Shown: positions 1 to 5,522 of the stretch, piece after piece
How the letters are laid out: each line of letters starts with the position of its first letter
Numbering within the stretch: the stretch's first letter is position 1
NCBI GenBank assembly: GCA_028287455.1
Contig: JAQBPP010000345.1
Span: 1-5,522, forward strand
Reading direction: 5' to 3'
Length of the DNA stretch: 5,522 nt
From: Bacilli bacterium
Lineage (GTDB): Bacteria; Bacillota; Bacilli; Tumebacillales; JAQBPP01
Notes under the pieces: generated by a model
What the model was told of the DNA's origin: nothing
The model's database searches: none
The model's input: only the letters and a program-made list of their open reading frames with translations
Position numbers and translations under genes: made by a program

Positions 1-331
1 CGCCTAAGTTCGCATAATTATTTGCCATATAAAAGAAAACCTCTGCCAAAGAGGCGTCCAACTCATTGATTACATGATTCAAGATATCATTAGACTCTTC
101 ATAAGCTCCGAGCTCGCTCAAAACCCCGGCCAAATTGCAGTGGTGAATCGGATTGGACGGCTCCAGCTCGACCGAACGTCGAAAGTACTTCTTAGCTTTG
201 AAAAGATCATGGCGATCCAGATACTGCACCGCTCGCTGAAAAAAGTAAGCTGCATCGAAGCGAATGGGAATTACCCGCCCAACTTCACGTTTTGGCAACT
301 CCATCTTGGAATTCGTTTTCCGCTGATCCAT
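1..331 (-). CDS. TPR-repeat protein, N-terminal part (runs off the left edge)
   Basis: This open frame begins with ATG at 331-329 and continues without a stop to base 1, giving 110 residues of a longer protein. A GGAGG ribosome binding site (complement of 341-345) lies 9 bases before the ATG and supports this start. After a basic leader (MDQRKTNSKMELPKR) come two 34-residue units with the TPR spacing, about residues 27-60 and 61-94, and the beginning of a third from 95. The consensus-like stretches are A-x-x-Y-F, K-A-K-K-Y-F and E-L-E-P in repeat 1, and N-L-A-x-x-L-S-E-L-G-x-Y-E-E-S in repeat 2. No signal peptide or membrane segment is visible, so a cytoplasmic protein-binding scaffold is likely. 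In Bacillus subtilis a TPR gene (yvcD) lies just beyond hisI on the same strand, and this gene has the same relative place apart from the intervening dcd and PepSY genes. The TPR fold is well supported; the partner and role are unknown. Confidence 0.88.
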   Translation of the reverse strand, partial: MDQRKTNSKMELPKREVGRVIPIRFDAAYFFQRAVQYLDRHDLFKAKKYFRRSVELEPSNPIHHCNLAGVLSELGAYEESNDILNHVINELDASLAEVFFYMANNYANLG

Positions 332-375
332 AGCGATGCACCTCCAGTGAACTAGTAGAAAGCCATATTATGTCC

Positions 376-399
376 ACTTCATTATGAAGTATATCATAA
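376..399. promoter_or_regulatory. Overlapping dyads, possible operator
   Basis: Two perfect inverted repeats share bases here. The first is ACTTCAT-T-ATGAAGT at 376-390, with 7-base arms around one central base. The second is TTATGA-AGTATA-TCATAA at 382-399, with 6-base arms and a 6-base spacer. Together they give three ATGA/TCAT half-sites. They lie 45-68 bases before the TPR start codon and overlap the only TATAAT-like hexamers on that strand. The symmetry is seen directly; binding by a dimeric regulator is inferred, and the sequence is AT-rich enough that chance is possible. Confidence 0.35.
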
Positions 400-411
400 A
401 AGCACGGTCAA
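381..411 (-). promoter_or_regulatory. Tentative promoter for the TPR gene
   Basis: On the minus strand, TTGACC (complement of 406-411) matches the sigma-A -35 box at five of six positions. CATAAT (complement of 381-386) matches the -10 box at five of six. The 19-base spacer is longer than the preferred 17. A second -10 candidate, TATACT (complement of 388-393), is only 12 bases from TTGACC. The location before a gene with a good ribosome binding site makes a promoter plausible, but the exact boxes are uncertain. Confidence 0.3.
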
Positions 412-463
412 TCCCATCCGTAACCGGCCTGCAGGTTTCAGTCGGCAGTGTTAGCTGCGCTTC

Positions 464-492
464 TTTACACCAGCATCTTTTTTACATAATCT
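464..492 (+). promoter_or_regulatory. Tentative promoter for the PepSY gene
   Basis: TTTACA at 464-469 resembles a sigma-A -35 box. It is followed either by CATAAT at 485-490 (15-base spacer, five of six matches to TATAAT) or by the poorer TAATCT at 487-492 (17-base spacer). The boxes lie about 50 bases before the ribosome binding site of the exported PepSY protein. This is the best candidate I can see in the interval, but its spacing is not ideal. Confidence 0.3.
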
Positions 493-541
493 TGCCTGTT
501 CTTGCAGAATCTAGAGGGGACAAATAAAGGAGGGTAACCTA

Positions 542-1033
542 ATGCGCGTGAAACAACAAACAGCTTCGAAGGCCCTGCTAGCAGTAAGTTCATTTCTAAC
601 CGCATCGCTGTTGTTTTCTGCAGCTGCTGCCGCACAGGATCAAGTGAACGCATCGGTGAATGGCCATGCCGGAAGTGGTGCGGGACGTCTGCAGCATATG
701 CAAATTCAAAGTTCTGTTCAATTGCCGCCGCATGCCTGGCGTGAGGCGCAAGAGGCTGCCCTGGACGCTATGCAGAAGAAATTAAAAAAGTATGCCAAAA
801 TCTCTGCGACTCAAGCTGACAAAGTCGCAGAAAAAGAGGCCCCAGGCACCAAAATTCAGCGTACTACGCTGCAAGCGGTGGGACCTAATCTCGTTTATAT
901 CGTGATGCTCAAAAATGATACTGACCGCTATTTGGTGGTCATCGATGCGGGCAACGGCAACGTGTTGGACAAACGTCACCTGACACCCCGTCCAGCTCCT
1001 GCGCCTGCGCCCGCCCAATCCAGCGCCGATTGA
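542..1033 (+). CDS. Small exported PepSY-domain protein
   Basis: The 163-residue product starts at ATG 542, preceded by AAAGGAGGG at 526-534 with 7 bases of spacing, a strong Bacillota ribosome binding site. Residues 1-31 form a classical Sec signal peptide: basic MRVKQQTASK, a hydrophobic core near 11-26, and an alanine-rich end that suggests cleavage around AAA-QD. There is no lipobox cysteine, so a soluble secreted or wall-associated protein is expected. Residues about 86-146 fit the PepSY pattern: ISATQADKVAEKEAPGTKI, then a strand ending LVYIVML, then RYLVVIDAGNGNVLDK, which matches the usual tyrosine-x-V-x-x-D-A-x-x-G-x-V-L ending. The C-terminus is a proline/alanine tail (PRPAPAPAPAQSS). 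PepSY domains occur in propeptides and small secreted proteins and are thought to bind or restrain proteases, but no target is visible here. The gene is divergent from the TPR gene and convergent with dcd. Confidence 0.85.
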   Translation: MRVKQQTASKALLAVSSFLTASLLFSAAAAAQDQVNASVNGHAGSGAGRLQHMQIQSSVQLPPHAWREAQEAALDAMQKKLKKYAKISATQADKVAEKEAPGTKIQRTTLQAVGPNLVYIVMLKNDTDRYLVVIDAGNGNVLDKRHLTPRPAPAPAPAQSSAD

Positions 1034-1081
1034 TCGACATCTGATCGCGGATTCAGCGAGCTAAGGAACGAATGTTTTTTC

Positions 1082-1655
1082 TTAAACTCTTGCTGTAGTA
1101 ATGCCAAGCTGTTTTTGGTATTTCCCTGATCGATCCGAGTAGATTTTGGCCGGACGATCTCCCTTGAAGAACATCACCTGCACCAGTCCTTCACCTGCAT
1201 ACACTTTGGCCGGGCGGTCGGTCGTATTGGAAATTTCCAGGGTGACAACGCCTTCCCAGCCCTTCAAATGGCGTGACATTCGGAATGATGCCGCATCTGG
1301 CATAAGTGGACTTGGCCACCGCGATCGTCACTACATCGTCTGGGATTCGCCAATATTCGAGTGAATGAGCCAGGGCAAACGAATTGGGCGGAATCAGCAC
1401 ATATCTGCCTGTTCCATCCGAAATGACTTCCAGATTCTCCAGCATCGACTCGTCAAATCGCTTGGGGTCGATCGGTGTCGTCCCCTTTTTGACGATTTGG
1501 AAGTTTTCGCCAACCTGCAGGTCATAGCCAAACGAACTGACACCAAACGAGATCGCCTTGGCCCCTCCTTCCAACTGATTGACGCTCCCTTTGTGAAACG
1601 GTGTAATCATGCCCTGCTCACATAGTTCAATGATTTGTTTGTCGTTTAAGATCAT
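1082..1655 (-). pseudogene. dcd: dCTP deaminase, frameshifted
   Basis: Dcd converts dCTP to dUTP and ammonia as a trimer in the cytosol. The first 131 codons, from ATG 1655, read as a normal Dcd N-terminus: [26 protein letters not shown], then the substrate-binding [17 protein letters not shown]. The family's next block, [13 protein letters not shown] with its catalytic glutamate, lies in another frame from TGG at 1258 and runs 58 codons to TAA at 1084-1082, ending [14 protein letters not shown]. Between GAA (1265-1263) and TGG (1258) there are four bases, GGGC, where related proteins have two residues. A loss of two bases, or a gain of one, therefore explains the break. Repaired, the protein would be 190-191 residues, the usual length. 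Without repair, translation adds 23 unrelated residues and stops at 1193-1191, after 154 residues and without the catalytic part. The start overlaps the hisIE stop as ATGA, with a weak GGGGG ribosome binding site (complement of 1664-1668). A sequencing error or programmed shift is possible. Confidence 0.85.
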
Positions 1656-2323
1656 TTTGTTTTCCCCCGTACATCTGCTGTTCCATGCCGACGCTCCAGT
1701 TCCCCAAGCACATCAGAGAACGATACTCCTTCATTGCGCAAAAGCACCAGCGTGTGATAAAACAGGTCGCTCGCTTCACAAACCAGCTCGTTTGCATCGC
1801 GGTTTTTGGCTGCCACGACCACTTCAGTGGCTTCTTCACCGATTTTTTTGACAATTTTATCGGTCCCTTTGTCAAACAAATAGGTGGTATACGCGCCGGC
1901 CGGACGCTCGATGAACCGCTTGTCAATCGTGTCAATCAATTCAGTAATAATGGACAGCCTGGGCGCGGAAGTTTCTGCTGCTGCGGCTGATCCACCGATG
2001 ACCGTATTAAAAAAGCAGCTGGTTTCACCCGTATGGCAAGCTGGCCCTGCGGGATGCACTTCCACCAGCAACGTGTCGCCGTCGCAGTCATACGACAGTT
2101 TCACCACCTGCTGGGTGTGGCCAGACGAAGCTCCTTTATGCCACAACTCCTGGCGCGACCTGCTCCAGAACCAGACCTGACCAGACTCGATCGTGAGTCT
2201 TAGCGACTCGCGGTTCATCCAGCCCATCATCAGAACTTCTCGCGTGGCAACATCCTGCACAATCGCAGGAATCAAGCCGTCAGCTGTAAAACGCAGCGCG
2301 GGCACATCACCTGATAAAGTCAT
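1652..2323 (-). CDS. hisIE: Phosphoribosyl-AMP cyclohydrolase / phosphoribosyl-ATP pyrophosphatase
   Basis: This 223-residue fusion carries out steps 2 and 3 of histidine synthesis. The C-terminal HisE domain hydrolyses phosphoribosyl-ATP to phosphoribosyl-AMP, and the N-terminal HisI domain opens the adenine ring. HisI covers about residues 8-108 and shows [10 protein letters not shown], the [21 protein letters not shown] block, and DCDGD at 79-83 for magnesium. Cys80, Cys96 and Cys103 have the 16- and 7-residue spacing of the zinc ligands in archaeal HisI. After an alanine-rich linker (about 109-120), HisE covers about 122-210 with [15 protein letters not shown] and [17 protein letters not shown], the acidic metal-binding helices of the MazG-like fold. 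Both halves look intact. The ATG overlaps the hisF stop as ATGA, with AAAGGGG about 10 bases upstream, and its own TGA overlaps the dcd start in the same way, so translation of all three is probably coupled. Confidence 0.97.
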   Translation of the reverse strand: MTLSGDVPALRFTADGLIPAIVQDVATREVLMMGWMNRESLRLTIESGQVWFWSRSRQELWHKGASSGHTQQVVKLSYDCDGDTLLVEVHPAGPACHTGETSCFFNTVIGGSAAAAETSAPRLSIITELIDTIDKRFIERPAGAYTTYLFDKGTDKIVKKIGEEATEVVVAAKNRDANELVCEASDLFYHTLVLLRNEGVSFSDVLGELERRHGTADVRGKTK

Positions 2324-3081
2324 CTGACCGGCACCCCTTTCCCTTTCAAATAAGCTTTCACTTCACCAATCGAAGTTTCTTTAAAGTGAAAAATCGATGC
2401 GGCGAGCGCAGCATCCGCTTTCCCTTTGGCAAATACGTCATAGAAGTGATCCCGTTTGCCAGCCCCGCCGGACGCAATCACTGGCACGTGCACTGCTTCT
2501 GCCACCAACCGGGTAAGCTTCAAGTCGTAACCGTTCTTCATGCCGTCCTGGTCAAACGAGGTGAGCAGAATTTCACCCGCTCCCAAACTTTCCGCTTTTT
2601 TGGCCCAGTCGATCACTGACATGCCTGTAGCCGTGCGGCCGGCATGAATCATGACTTCCCAGTCCCCTTTGCTGCGGTTGTACTTGCCATCGATCGACAC
2701 GACGATGCACTGGTTGCCGAAACGTTTTGCTCCATCGGTAATTAACTGGGGATTCTTCACGGCGGCCGAGTTGATCGCAATTTTATCCGCCCCGGCCTTC
2801 AGAATTTCACGCATGTCCTCGACCGACGCGATGCCACCGCCCACTGTGAACGGGATATAGACTTCTTCTGCCACACGCTGCACATAATCCATCATGGTGC
2901 CGCGATTTTCGAGCGTGGCTGTGATGTCCAGCAGGACCAGTTCATCAGCCCCTTCTTCATCATAAAAACGGGCAAGTTCGACAGGGTCGCCCGCATCACG
3001 CTGGTTGGTCAGAAACGAGACGTTTTTTACGACGCGCCCATTCTTGATATCGAAACATGGTATGATTCGCTTGGTTAACAC
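2320..3081 (-). CDS. hisF: Imidazole glycerol phosphate synthase, cyclase subunit
   Basis: HisF is the TIM-barrel half of IGP synthase. It joins ammonia from HisH with PRFAR to give IGP and AICAR. The 253-residue product, full length for the family, has both catalytic aspartates: Asp11 in [14 protein letters not shown] and Asp131 in CIVVSIDGK. Phosphate-binding loops VGGGI (80-84) and ASGGAG (203-208) are present, as are [29 protein letters not shown] and [12 protein letters not shown], ending in the typical GVPVR. These distinguish it from the related HisA. The start is GTG at 3081-3079, sharing one base with the hisH stop (TAGTG), with AAAGGAG about 10 bases upstream. Oddities are asparagine where most homologues have glycine after RVVK, and a loop to RDAGDP one residue longer than in Thermotoga HisF. 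No hisA lies between hisH and this gene. Confidence 0.97.
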   Translation of the reverse strand: MLTKRIIPCFDIKNGRVVKNVSFLTNQRDAGDPVELARFYDEEGADELVLLDITATLENRGTMMDYVQRVAEEVYIPFTVGGGIASVEDMREILKAGADKIAINSAAVKNPQLITDGAKRFGNQCIVVSIDGKYNRSKGDWEVMIHAGRTATGMSVIDWAKKAESLGAGEILLTSFDQDGMKNGYDLKLTRLVAEAVHVPVIASGGAGKRDHFYDVFAKGKADAALAASIFHFKETSIGEVKAYLKGKGVPVR

Positions 3082-3713
3082 TAAACCAGTGCTCCTTTAG
3101 CAGGGCGTCCTGCCACCAGTTCTCCAAAATTGCGCAGCATTTGCAGGCCGGTGCGCGAACTTTTTTCCGGATGAAACTGAATGCCCATGATATTGTCTTT
3201 CTGCACCATGGCTGGCACGTCGCCGTGATAATCAGTTGTGGCCACAATCACGCCACGGTCGAGGGGATCAACGTAGTAACTATGGACAAAGTACACCAGG
3301 TCGCCACGTGCAACCCCTGCGGTTAACGCACTAGGCCGCTCCAGTTTCAGCGTGTTCCAACCAATTTGCGGGATTTTAAAGTCTCCTTTAAACCGTTTGA
3401 CATGCCCTGGAATCAAATTTAACCCGACATGCTGCCCATGTTCCTCCGATGTCGAAAAAAGCAGCTGCATACCCAGGCAGATTCCTAAAAACGGCTTGCC
3501 CTCTTTGGCCACCCGCCGGATGGAATCCAGCAATCCGGATTGCTTCAGGTAAAACATCGCATCGCCAAATGCGCCGACGCCTGGAAGCACCACCCCGTCA
3601 GCTGCCAGCACTTGTTCAGGGTCTGAGGTAACCATCGCTTCAAAGCCCACTGTCTGCAACGCTTTATGCACGGAGCGCAGATTGCCGACTCCATAATCGA
3701 CGATCGCAATCAT
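3081..3713 (-). CDS. hisH: Imidazole glycerol phosphate synthase, glutaminase subunit
   Basis: HisH is the class I glutamine amidotransferase subunit of IGP synthase. It hydrolyses glutamine and passes ammonia to HisF through the subunit interface. The 210-residue product has the standard length and begins [15 protein letters not shown]. The oxyanion-loop region reads [12 protein letters not shown] (42-53). The nucleophile elbow [10 protein letters not shown] places the cysteine at 79, and FHPEKS places the other catalytic residues at His181 and Glu183. IPQIGWN and YFVHSYYV are further HisH signatures, so this is not another amidotransferase. The ATG at 3713 directly follows the hisB stop (TAAATG). 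The ribosome binding site AAAGGAG, 8 bases upstream, lies within a short palindrome. The stop overlaps the hisF GTG by one base, which suits two subunits made in equal amounts. Confidence 0.97.
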   Translation of the reverse strand: MIAIVDYGVGNLRSVHKALQTVGFEAMVTSDPEQVLAADGVVLPGVGAFGDAMFYLKQSGLLDSIRRVAKEGKPFLGICLGMQLLFSTSEEHGQHVGLNLIPGHVKRFKGDFKIPQIGWNTLKLERPSALTAGVARGDLVYFVHSYYVDPLDRGVIVATTDYHGDVPAMVQKDNIMGIQFHPEKSSRTGLQMLRNFGELVAGRPAKGALV

Positions 3714-4310
3714 TTAAAGGACTCCTTTCGTGGACAATACGCCGCGAACAGTAGGATCCAGGGTACACGCTTCTTTTAGCGCTCCTGCAAACGCTTTGAA
3801 AATCCCTTCTGCCATATGGTGCGCATTTGCGCCATAATGCAGATTCACATGCAAGGTAACCCCGGCGTTCATCGCAAAACCAGTGAAAAATTCACGCACC
3901 AGCTCTGTATCAAACGTCCCGATGCGCGTTGTCTGAAATTCCGCATGATACACCAGAAAAGGTCGACCGGACAAATCGACTGTGACTTGGGCCAACGTTT
4001 CATCCATGGGCGTGAACCGGTTCCCATAGCGGCGAAGTCCGGCTTTGTCCCCCAGCGCCTGAGCAAAAGCCCGCCCCAGACAAATTCCAATGTCTTCCAC
4101 CGTATGGTGATCATCAATTTCGATATCGCCCGCCGCCTGAATAGTTAAATCGAAACCGGAATGCTTGGCAAACAGATCGAGCATATGTTTGAAAAAGGGG
4201 ACGGGAACATCCAACTGTCTTTGTCCCTCTCCATCAAGGTTCAATTCAAGCAAGATTTGCGTTTCTGTTGTATCGCGTTTGATCGAAGCAATCCGTGCAA
4301 GTTGGGCCAT
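3714..4310 (-). CDS. hisB: Imidazoleglycerol-phosphate dehydratase
   Basis: HisB (IGPD) removes water from IGP to give imidazole acetol phosphate. It is a manganese enzyme that assembles as a 24-mer. The 198-residue product is the monofunctional form, with no N-terminal phosphatase domain. Metal-ligand motifs are complete: HML at 42-44, DDHHTVEDIG at 66-75 (His68, His69, Glu72), and GANAHHMAEG at 160-169 (His164, His165, Glu168). MDETLAQVTVDLSGRP and the FFTGFAMNAGVTLH block are also typical. One unusual residue is Lys41 directly before the HML motif, where the family nearly always has aspartate. The ATG at 4310 lies 3 bases after the hisD stop, with GAAGG about 10 bases upstream. Confidence 0.97.
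   Translation of the reverse strand: MAQLARIASIKRDTTETQILLELNLDGEGQRQLDVPVPFFKHMLDLFAKHSGFDLTIQAAGDIEIDDHHTVEDIGICLGRAFAQALGDKAGLRRYGNRFTPMDETLAQVTVDLSGRPFLVYHAEFQTTRIGTFDTELVREFFTGFAMNAGVTLHVNLHYGANAHHMAEGIFKAFAGALKEACTLDPTVRGVLSTKGVL
3716..3728 (-). promoter_or_regulatory. Palindrome containing the hisH ribosome binding site
   Basis: On the minus strand the bases read AAAGGAGTCCTTT, a perfect dyad around one central base. It could fold as a 5-bp stem, AAAGG/CCTTT, with an AGT loop. The GGAG of the hisH ribosome binding site is inside it, and the right arm abuts the ATG. Such a small A/U-rich stem is weak; any effect on hisH translation is speculative, and ribosomes finishing hisB would melt it. 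Confidence 0.3.
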
Positions 4311-4313
4311 AGT

Positions 4314-5522
4314 TTACTGACCTTCTTTCTTTAAGCGAATTCGTACAGCCTCTGCATGAGCCGCCAGCCCTTCAGTCTCCGCCAGCGCCACGATTTTCGG
4401 ACCATTCGCCAGCAGATCTTGTTTGCTATAGCGGATCAAAGAGGTTTTTCGGATGAAATCATCCACACTGAGCGCAGACGAAAATCTTGCCGTTCCCTCA
4501 GTTGGCAGCACATGATTGGTCCCGCAGAAGTAATCTCCTACCGGTTCGGTGGAGTATGCGCCGATAAAGATCGCCCCGGCAGTCTGAATTTGATCCAGCA
4601 GAAGATCCGGCTCTCGCACTACAAGTTCCAGGTGTTCAGGTGCAATGCGGTTGGCCAGCTCCACCGCTTCTGCCAGATCCCGGCACACCACGATGGCTCC
4701 CCGGTTGACCAGCGATTGACGCGCGATCACTCCACGCGGGAGACGATTGAGCTGCTGCTCGACAGAAACTGCTGTATCCTCTGCGAGCCGCCTGGAGTCG
4801 GTCAGCAGAATCGCCTGGGACAACTCGCCATGTTCTGCTTGTGACAGCAGATCTGCCGCGAGATAGTCGCTGTCTGCACTATCGTCTGCCACAATTAAGA
4901 TATCGGATGGCCCGGCAATGCTCTCGATGCCGACCCTGCCAAACACCTGCTGTTTGGCCAAAGCTACATAGATATTGCCGGGACCCACTATTTTATCCAC
5001 ACAGGGAATCGATTCCGTTCCATAGGCGAGCGCAGCAATTGCCTGTGCTCCGCCAACCCGGTAAACTTCGTCTATACCTAGTTCTCTGACTGCTACTAGA
5101 ACTCCTGCCGGTATCCGGCCGTCCCCGCCAGGAGGAGTTACCAGCGCAATTTCGTTCACCCCAGCCACCTGTGCCGGAATGACATTCATCAAGACAGTGG
5201 AGGGGTACGCAGCGGTGCCGCCTGGAACATAAACGCCCACCCGCCGCAGCGGACGGACCAGCTGACCCAGCCAGGAGCTCTGCGCATGAGGCAGCAAATA
5301 GGAGTTTCTGCGCTGTGCTTCATGAAACGTGCGAATGTTCGTCATCGCTTCGCTCAGCGCACTGATAAATTCTGCCGACACCTGTTCATAGGCTTCTGCG
5401 TAATGTTCCGCCGGCACGCGCAGATCACTAAGCTGCACCTGATCAAACTGCGCAGTATAGTCAAACAGCGCCTGGTCCCCCAGCTCTTTCACCGCTGCGA
5501 GAATGCGCCGCACGTCTGCAAG
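4314..5522 (-). CDS. hisD: Histidinol dehydrogenase (N-terminus outside window)
   Basis: HisD oxidises L-histidinol to L-histidine in two NAD-dependent steps, the last of the pathway. The frame is open through the right edge, giving 402 residues. Aligning the zinc and catalytic residues with E. coli HisD suggests about 30 N-terminal residues are missing. The GTG at 5513-5511 is an internal valine codon, not the start, since upstream codons continue the family pattern (LADVRRIL). Numbering from the first codon in the window, zinc ligands are Gln228 and His231 (LLSQAEHG), Asp330 (PVGDYFCGTNH) and His389 (EGLAAHAEAVRIR). The catalytic pair is Glu296-His297 (APEHLEL). Their spacings fit E. coli Gln259, His262, Glu326, His327, Asp360 and His419. 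VGVYVPGGTAAYPS, GGAQAIAALAYGT, KIVGPGN and AGPSDILIVAD are also present. It is the most upstream gene of the visible his block, so any promoter or leader regulator lies to the right of the window. Confidence 0.98.
   Translation of the reverse strand, partial: LADVRRILAAVKELGDQALFDYTAQFDQVQLSDLRVPAEHYAEAYEQVSAEFISALSEAMTNIRTFHEAQRRNSYLLPHAQSSWLGQLVRPLRRVGVYVPGGTAAYPSTVLMNVIPAQVAGVNEIALVTPPGGDGRIPAGVLVAVRELGIDEVYRVGGAQAIAALAYGTESIPCVDKIVGPGNIYVALAKQQVFGRVGIESIAGPSDILIVADDSADSDYLAADLLSQAEHGELSQAILLTDSRRLAEDTAVSVEQQLNRLPRGVIARQSLVNRGAIVVCRDLAEAVELANRIAPEHLELVVREPDLLLDQIQTAGAIFIGAYSTEPVGDYFCGTNHVLPTEGTARFSSALSVDDFIRKTSLIRYSKQDLLANGPKIVALAETEGLAAHAEAVRIRLKKEGQ

Noticed and set aside
74..355. Plus-strand open frame of 93 codons
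   Set aside because: It has no good ribosome binding site and lies opposite the TPR gene, whose repeats and start signals are clear.
426..437. CCTGCAGG-centred palindrome with AACC/GGTT flanks
   Set aside because: The arms are only 4 bases beyond an 8-base core; there is no following T run and no gene end nearby, so chance is the simplest reading.
1041..1080. Possible intrinsic terminator after the PepSY gene (short stem plus T6)
   Set aside because: The stem is about 6 bp with a bulge and ends 18 bases before the T run, so it does not have the form of a working intrinsic terminator.
1082..1303. Separate small gene starting at the ATG at 1303
   Set aside because: Its first 16 residues are out-of-frame dcd sequence and the rest is the Dcd C-terminus, so it is a fragment of the frameshifted gene.
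4356..5089. Plus-strand open frames of 162 and 82 codons opposite hisD
   Set aside because: They lack ribosome binding sites and recognisable domains and are explained by codon bias in the conserved hisD gene on the other strand.
5511..5513. GTG as the start of hisD
   Set aside because: Upstream codons stay open to the window edge and continue the HisD pattern, and a start here would omit about 30 family residues.

Overview
The window is most likely a stretch of a Bacillota chromosome of the Bacillales type with mid-range G+C. Three things point there. The histidine genes run in the order hisD-hisB-hisH-hisF-hisIE, with HisI and HisE fused. Most starts carry strong AGGAGG-like ribosome binding sites. 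A tetratricopeptide-repeat (TPR) gene of the YvcD kind lies beyond the end of the his genes. I cannot name a genus from this sequence alone.

Layout, in + coordinates. At 1-331 on the minus strand is the N-terminal part of a cytoplasmic TPR protein that runs off the left edge. At 332-541 is a 210-base intergenic region serving two divergent genes; it holds overlapping dyad-symmetric sequences and tentative promoters. At 542-1033 on the plus strand is a small exported protein with one PepSY domain, the only plus-strand gene. At 1034-1081 is a short convergent gap without a convincing terminator. At 1082-1655 on the minus strand is a dCTP deaminase gene (dcd) broken by one frameshift. At 1652-5522 on the minus strand is a tightly packed his block, transcribed right to left: hisD (5' end missing), hisB, hisH, hisF, hisIE. 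Adjacent stops and starts overlap or lie within 3 bases of each other, and dcd is joined to hisIE by an ATGA overlap.

How the genes work together. HisH and HisF form the glutamine-dependent imidazole glycerol phosphate (IGP) synthase. HisB dehydrates IGP. HisD performs the final two oxidations to L-histidine. HisIE performs the second and third steps on phosphoribosyl-ATP. HisA, the isomerase between HisIE and HisHF, is usually encoded between hisH and hisF in Bacillales; here those two genes overlap by one base, so hisA must be elsewhere or replaced. Dcd would make dUTP from dCTP, which has no direct link to histidine synthesis.

The points most worth a second look are the dcd frameshift between its substrate-binding and catalytic motifs, the missing hisA, the opposite-strand PepSY gene set between the his/dcd block and the TPR gene, and the dyads upstream of the TPR gene. 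I found no CRISPR array, insertion sequence, tRNA or rRNA, and no clear evidence of a wholly new multi-gene system.
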